In this document: piece after piece, positions 63,172-64,000 of the stretch | How positions within the stretch are numbered: position 1 is the stretch's first letter | How the letters are laid out: every line of letters starts with the position of its first letter | DNA from: Epiperipatus broadwayi | Taxonomy: Eukaryota > Onychophora > Udeonychophora > Euonychophora > Peripatidae | Reading direction: 5' to 3' | Length of the DNA stretch: 64,000 nucleotides | NCBI GenBank assembly: GCA_028023455.1 | Contig: JAQFVV010012404.1 | Location: 13,813,421-13,877,420, forward strand | Notes under the pieces: model-generated | Seen by the model: only the letters and a program-made list of their open reading frames with translations | Database searches by the model: none | What the model was told of the DNA's origin: nothing | Made by a program: the position numbers and the translations under genes

Positions 63172-64000
63172 AAGCTATATATATATTGCAACTGTACAAG
63201 CTGTGTTGGCAGTTGAATTTGAAGATTTTGCTGAAATGAATATAAAGAAAAAAATAAAATAAAATAAAAGTATGTTTGATATAGATACAAATTAATGTAT
63301 AGAATAAATATTTTATTGGATTAAACTTAGAAAAGTTTGTTTCCTTGAGGCAATACACATTATGTTTATTTTTCTTTTCTCTCAATTAAAAAAGAACATG
63401 TTTAAATAATAAAAGTGAATACTGATTGTAAATATTGATAAAAGTTCTGCAAAGGAGAGATTGGTAATTAAATATGGCTGTGGTAACTACAAAAAAAAAA
63501 AGAATTAAGATAAAAGTTTGAAGAAGGAATGCAGATGGTATTCAACATACACATGCATGAGTTTTTGGAGAGATATAAAAGGAATGGTCATAGATAAAGA
63601 ACTGTCTTTTGTTTTTTGGATTTTTCACAAAATGTTAAACTACCCTGTGATAGCCACTGATATTCACATGGGCAGCTAGAATGCCTGTACATCACTGATC
63701 ATTCCATTCCTATGAATACAATGATTTAGAAAAGTGAAGTTGACACCCTCCTAAAATAGAAGCCTCATGTCAAAGCTAAAACCTAAAATACAGATCACAA
63801 AGAAAACATGAGGATTATATGTATTACCAAAGAACAATTCTACTAAACAATCTTACTGGCAAGAAATTAAATTTTTGAACTTATATGCTTATTGAAATAA
63901 TTTTATGGAATACTCACATCTCACATAAACCAGGAAAAAAAAAAAACATAAATCCGCAAAATAATTTTGCTATGATATTTTTTTGTTATTGTTTTGCTTT
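63172..64000. other. AT-rich sequence without genes
   Basis: No coding frame or repeat is recognised. The 81-codon - strand frame at 63140-63385 overlaps the LTR end and is low-complexity. Confidence 0.6.

Overview
This is an AT-rich eukaryotic window with no recognisable host gene. I estimate the GC content at roughly a quarter to 30 percent by eye; I did not compute it. Almost everything that can be interpreted is transposable-element sequence or simple repeat in a background of poly-A/T tracts and (TA)n microsatellites. The mix is one RTE-like LINE ending in a (TGA)n tail, a Penelope-like element in tandem, two Ty3/Gypsy lineages, foldback/MITE-like elements and tRNA-like SINE fragments. 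This fits an invertebrate animal genome with large intergenic regions or introns. I cannot name the species from the sequence, and no exon of a cellular gene was found.

Layout. 565-1494 is a candidate non-autonomous TIR element. 1514-3657 is a candidate solo LTR. 4642-4752 is a degenerate tandem repeat, followed at 4843-5340 by a near-perfect 244-bp-arm inverted repeat with an 11-nt loop. 9587-12567 is an almost intact RTE-type LINE on the + strand, with EN and RT domains, one frameshift in an A-run and a (TGA)n tail. 13002-18037 holds about two head-to-tail 2.48-kb copies of a decayed Penelope-like element on the - strand. 28128-29735 is a cluster of four or so copies of one 450-480 bp repeat in opposing orientations, with a further copy at 54490-54690. 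35190-35359 is a 170-bp MITE.

36437-53579 is an LTR-retrotransposon cluster. It contains a 2.73-kb solo LTR, then a complete - strand Ty3/Gypsy insertion (39384-48136) whose two LTRs (2731 and 2739 bp) together exceed its 3.3-kb interior. That interior has RT, RNase H and integrase but no gag or protease. Three further candidate solo LTRs follow nearly back to back (48165-49508, 49521-51670, 51679-53579). 58007-63171 is a second Ty3/Gypsy element of another lineage on the + strand, with 0.6-kb LTRs, a CCHC gag, protease, RT, RNase H and integrase, all broken by stops and frameshifts.

Nearly all the LTR termini abut (TA)n, so TA microsatellites look like preferred landing sites, and this is the most coherent pattern in the window. 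The rest (18.1-21 kb, 22.4-28.1 kb, 29.7-35.2 kb, 53.6-58 kb, 63.2-64 kb) is AT-rich sequence in which I see no gene.
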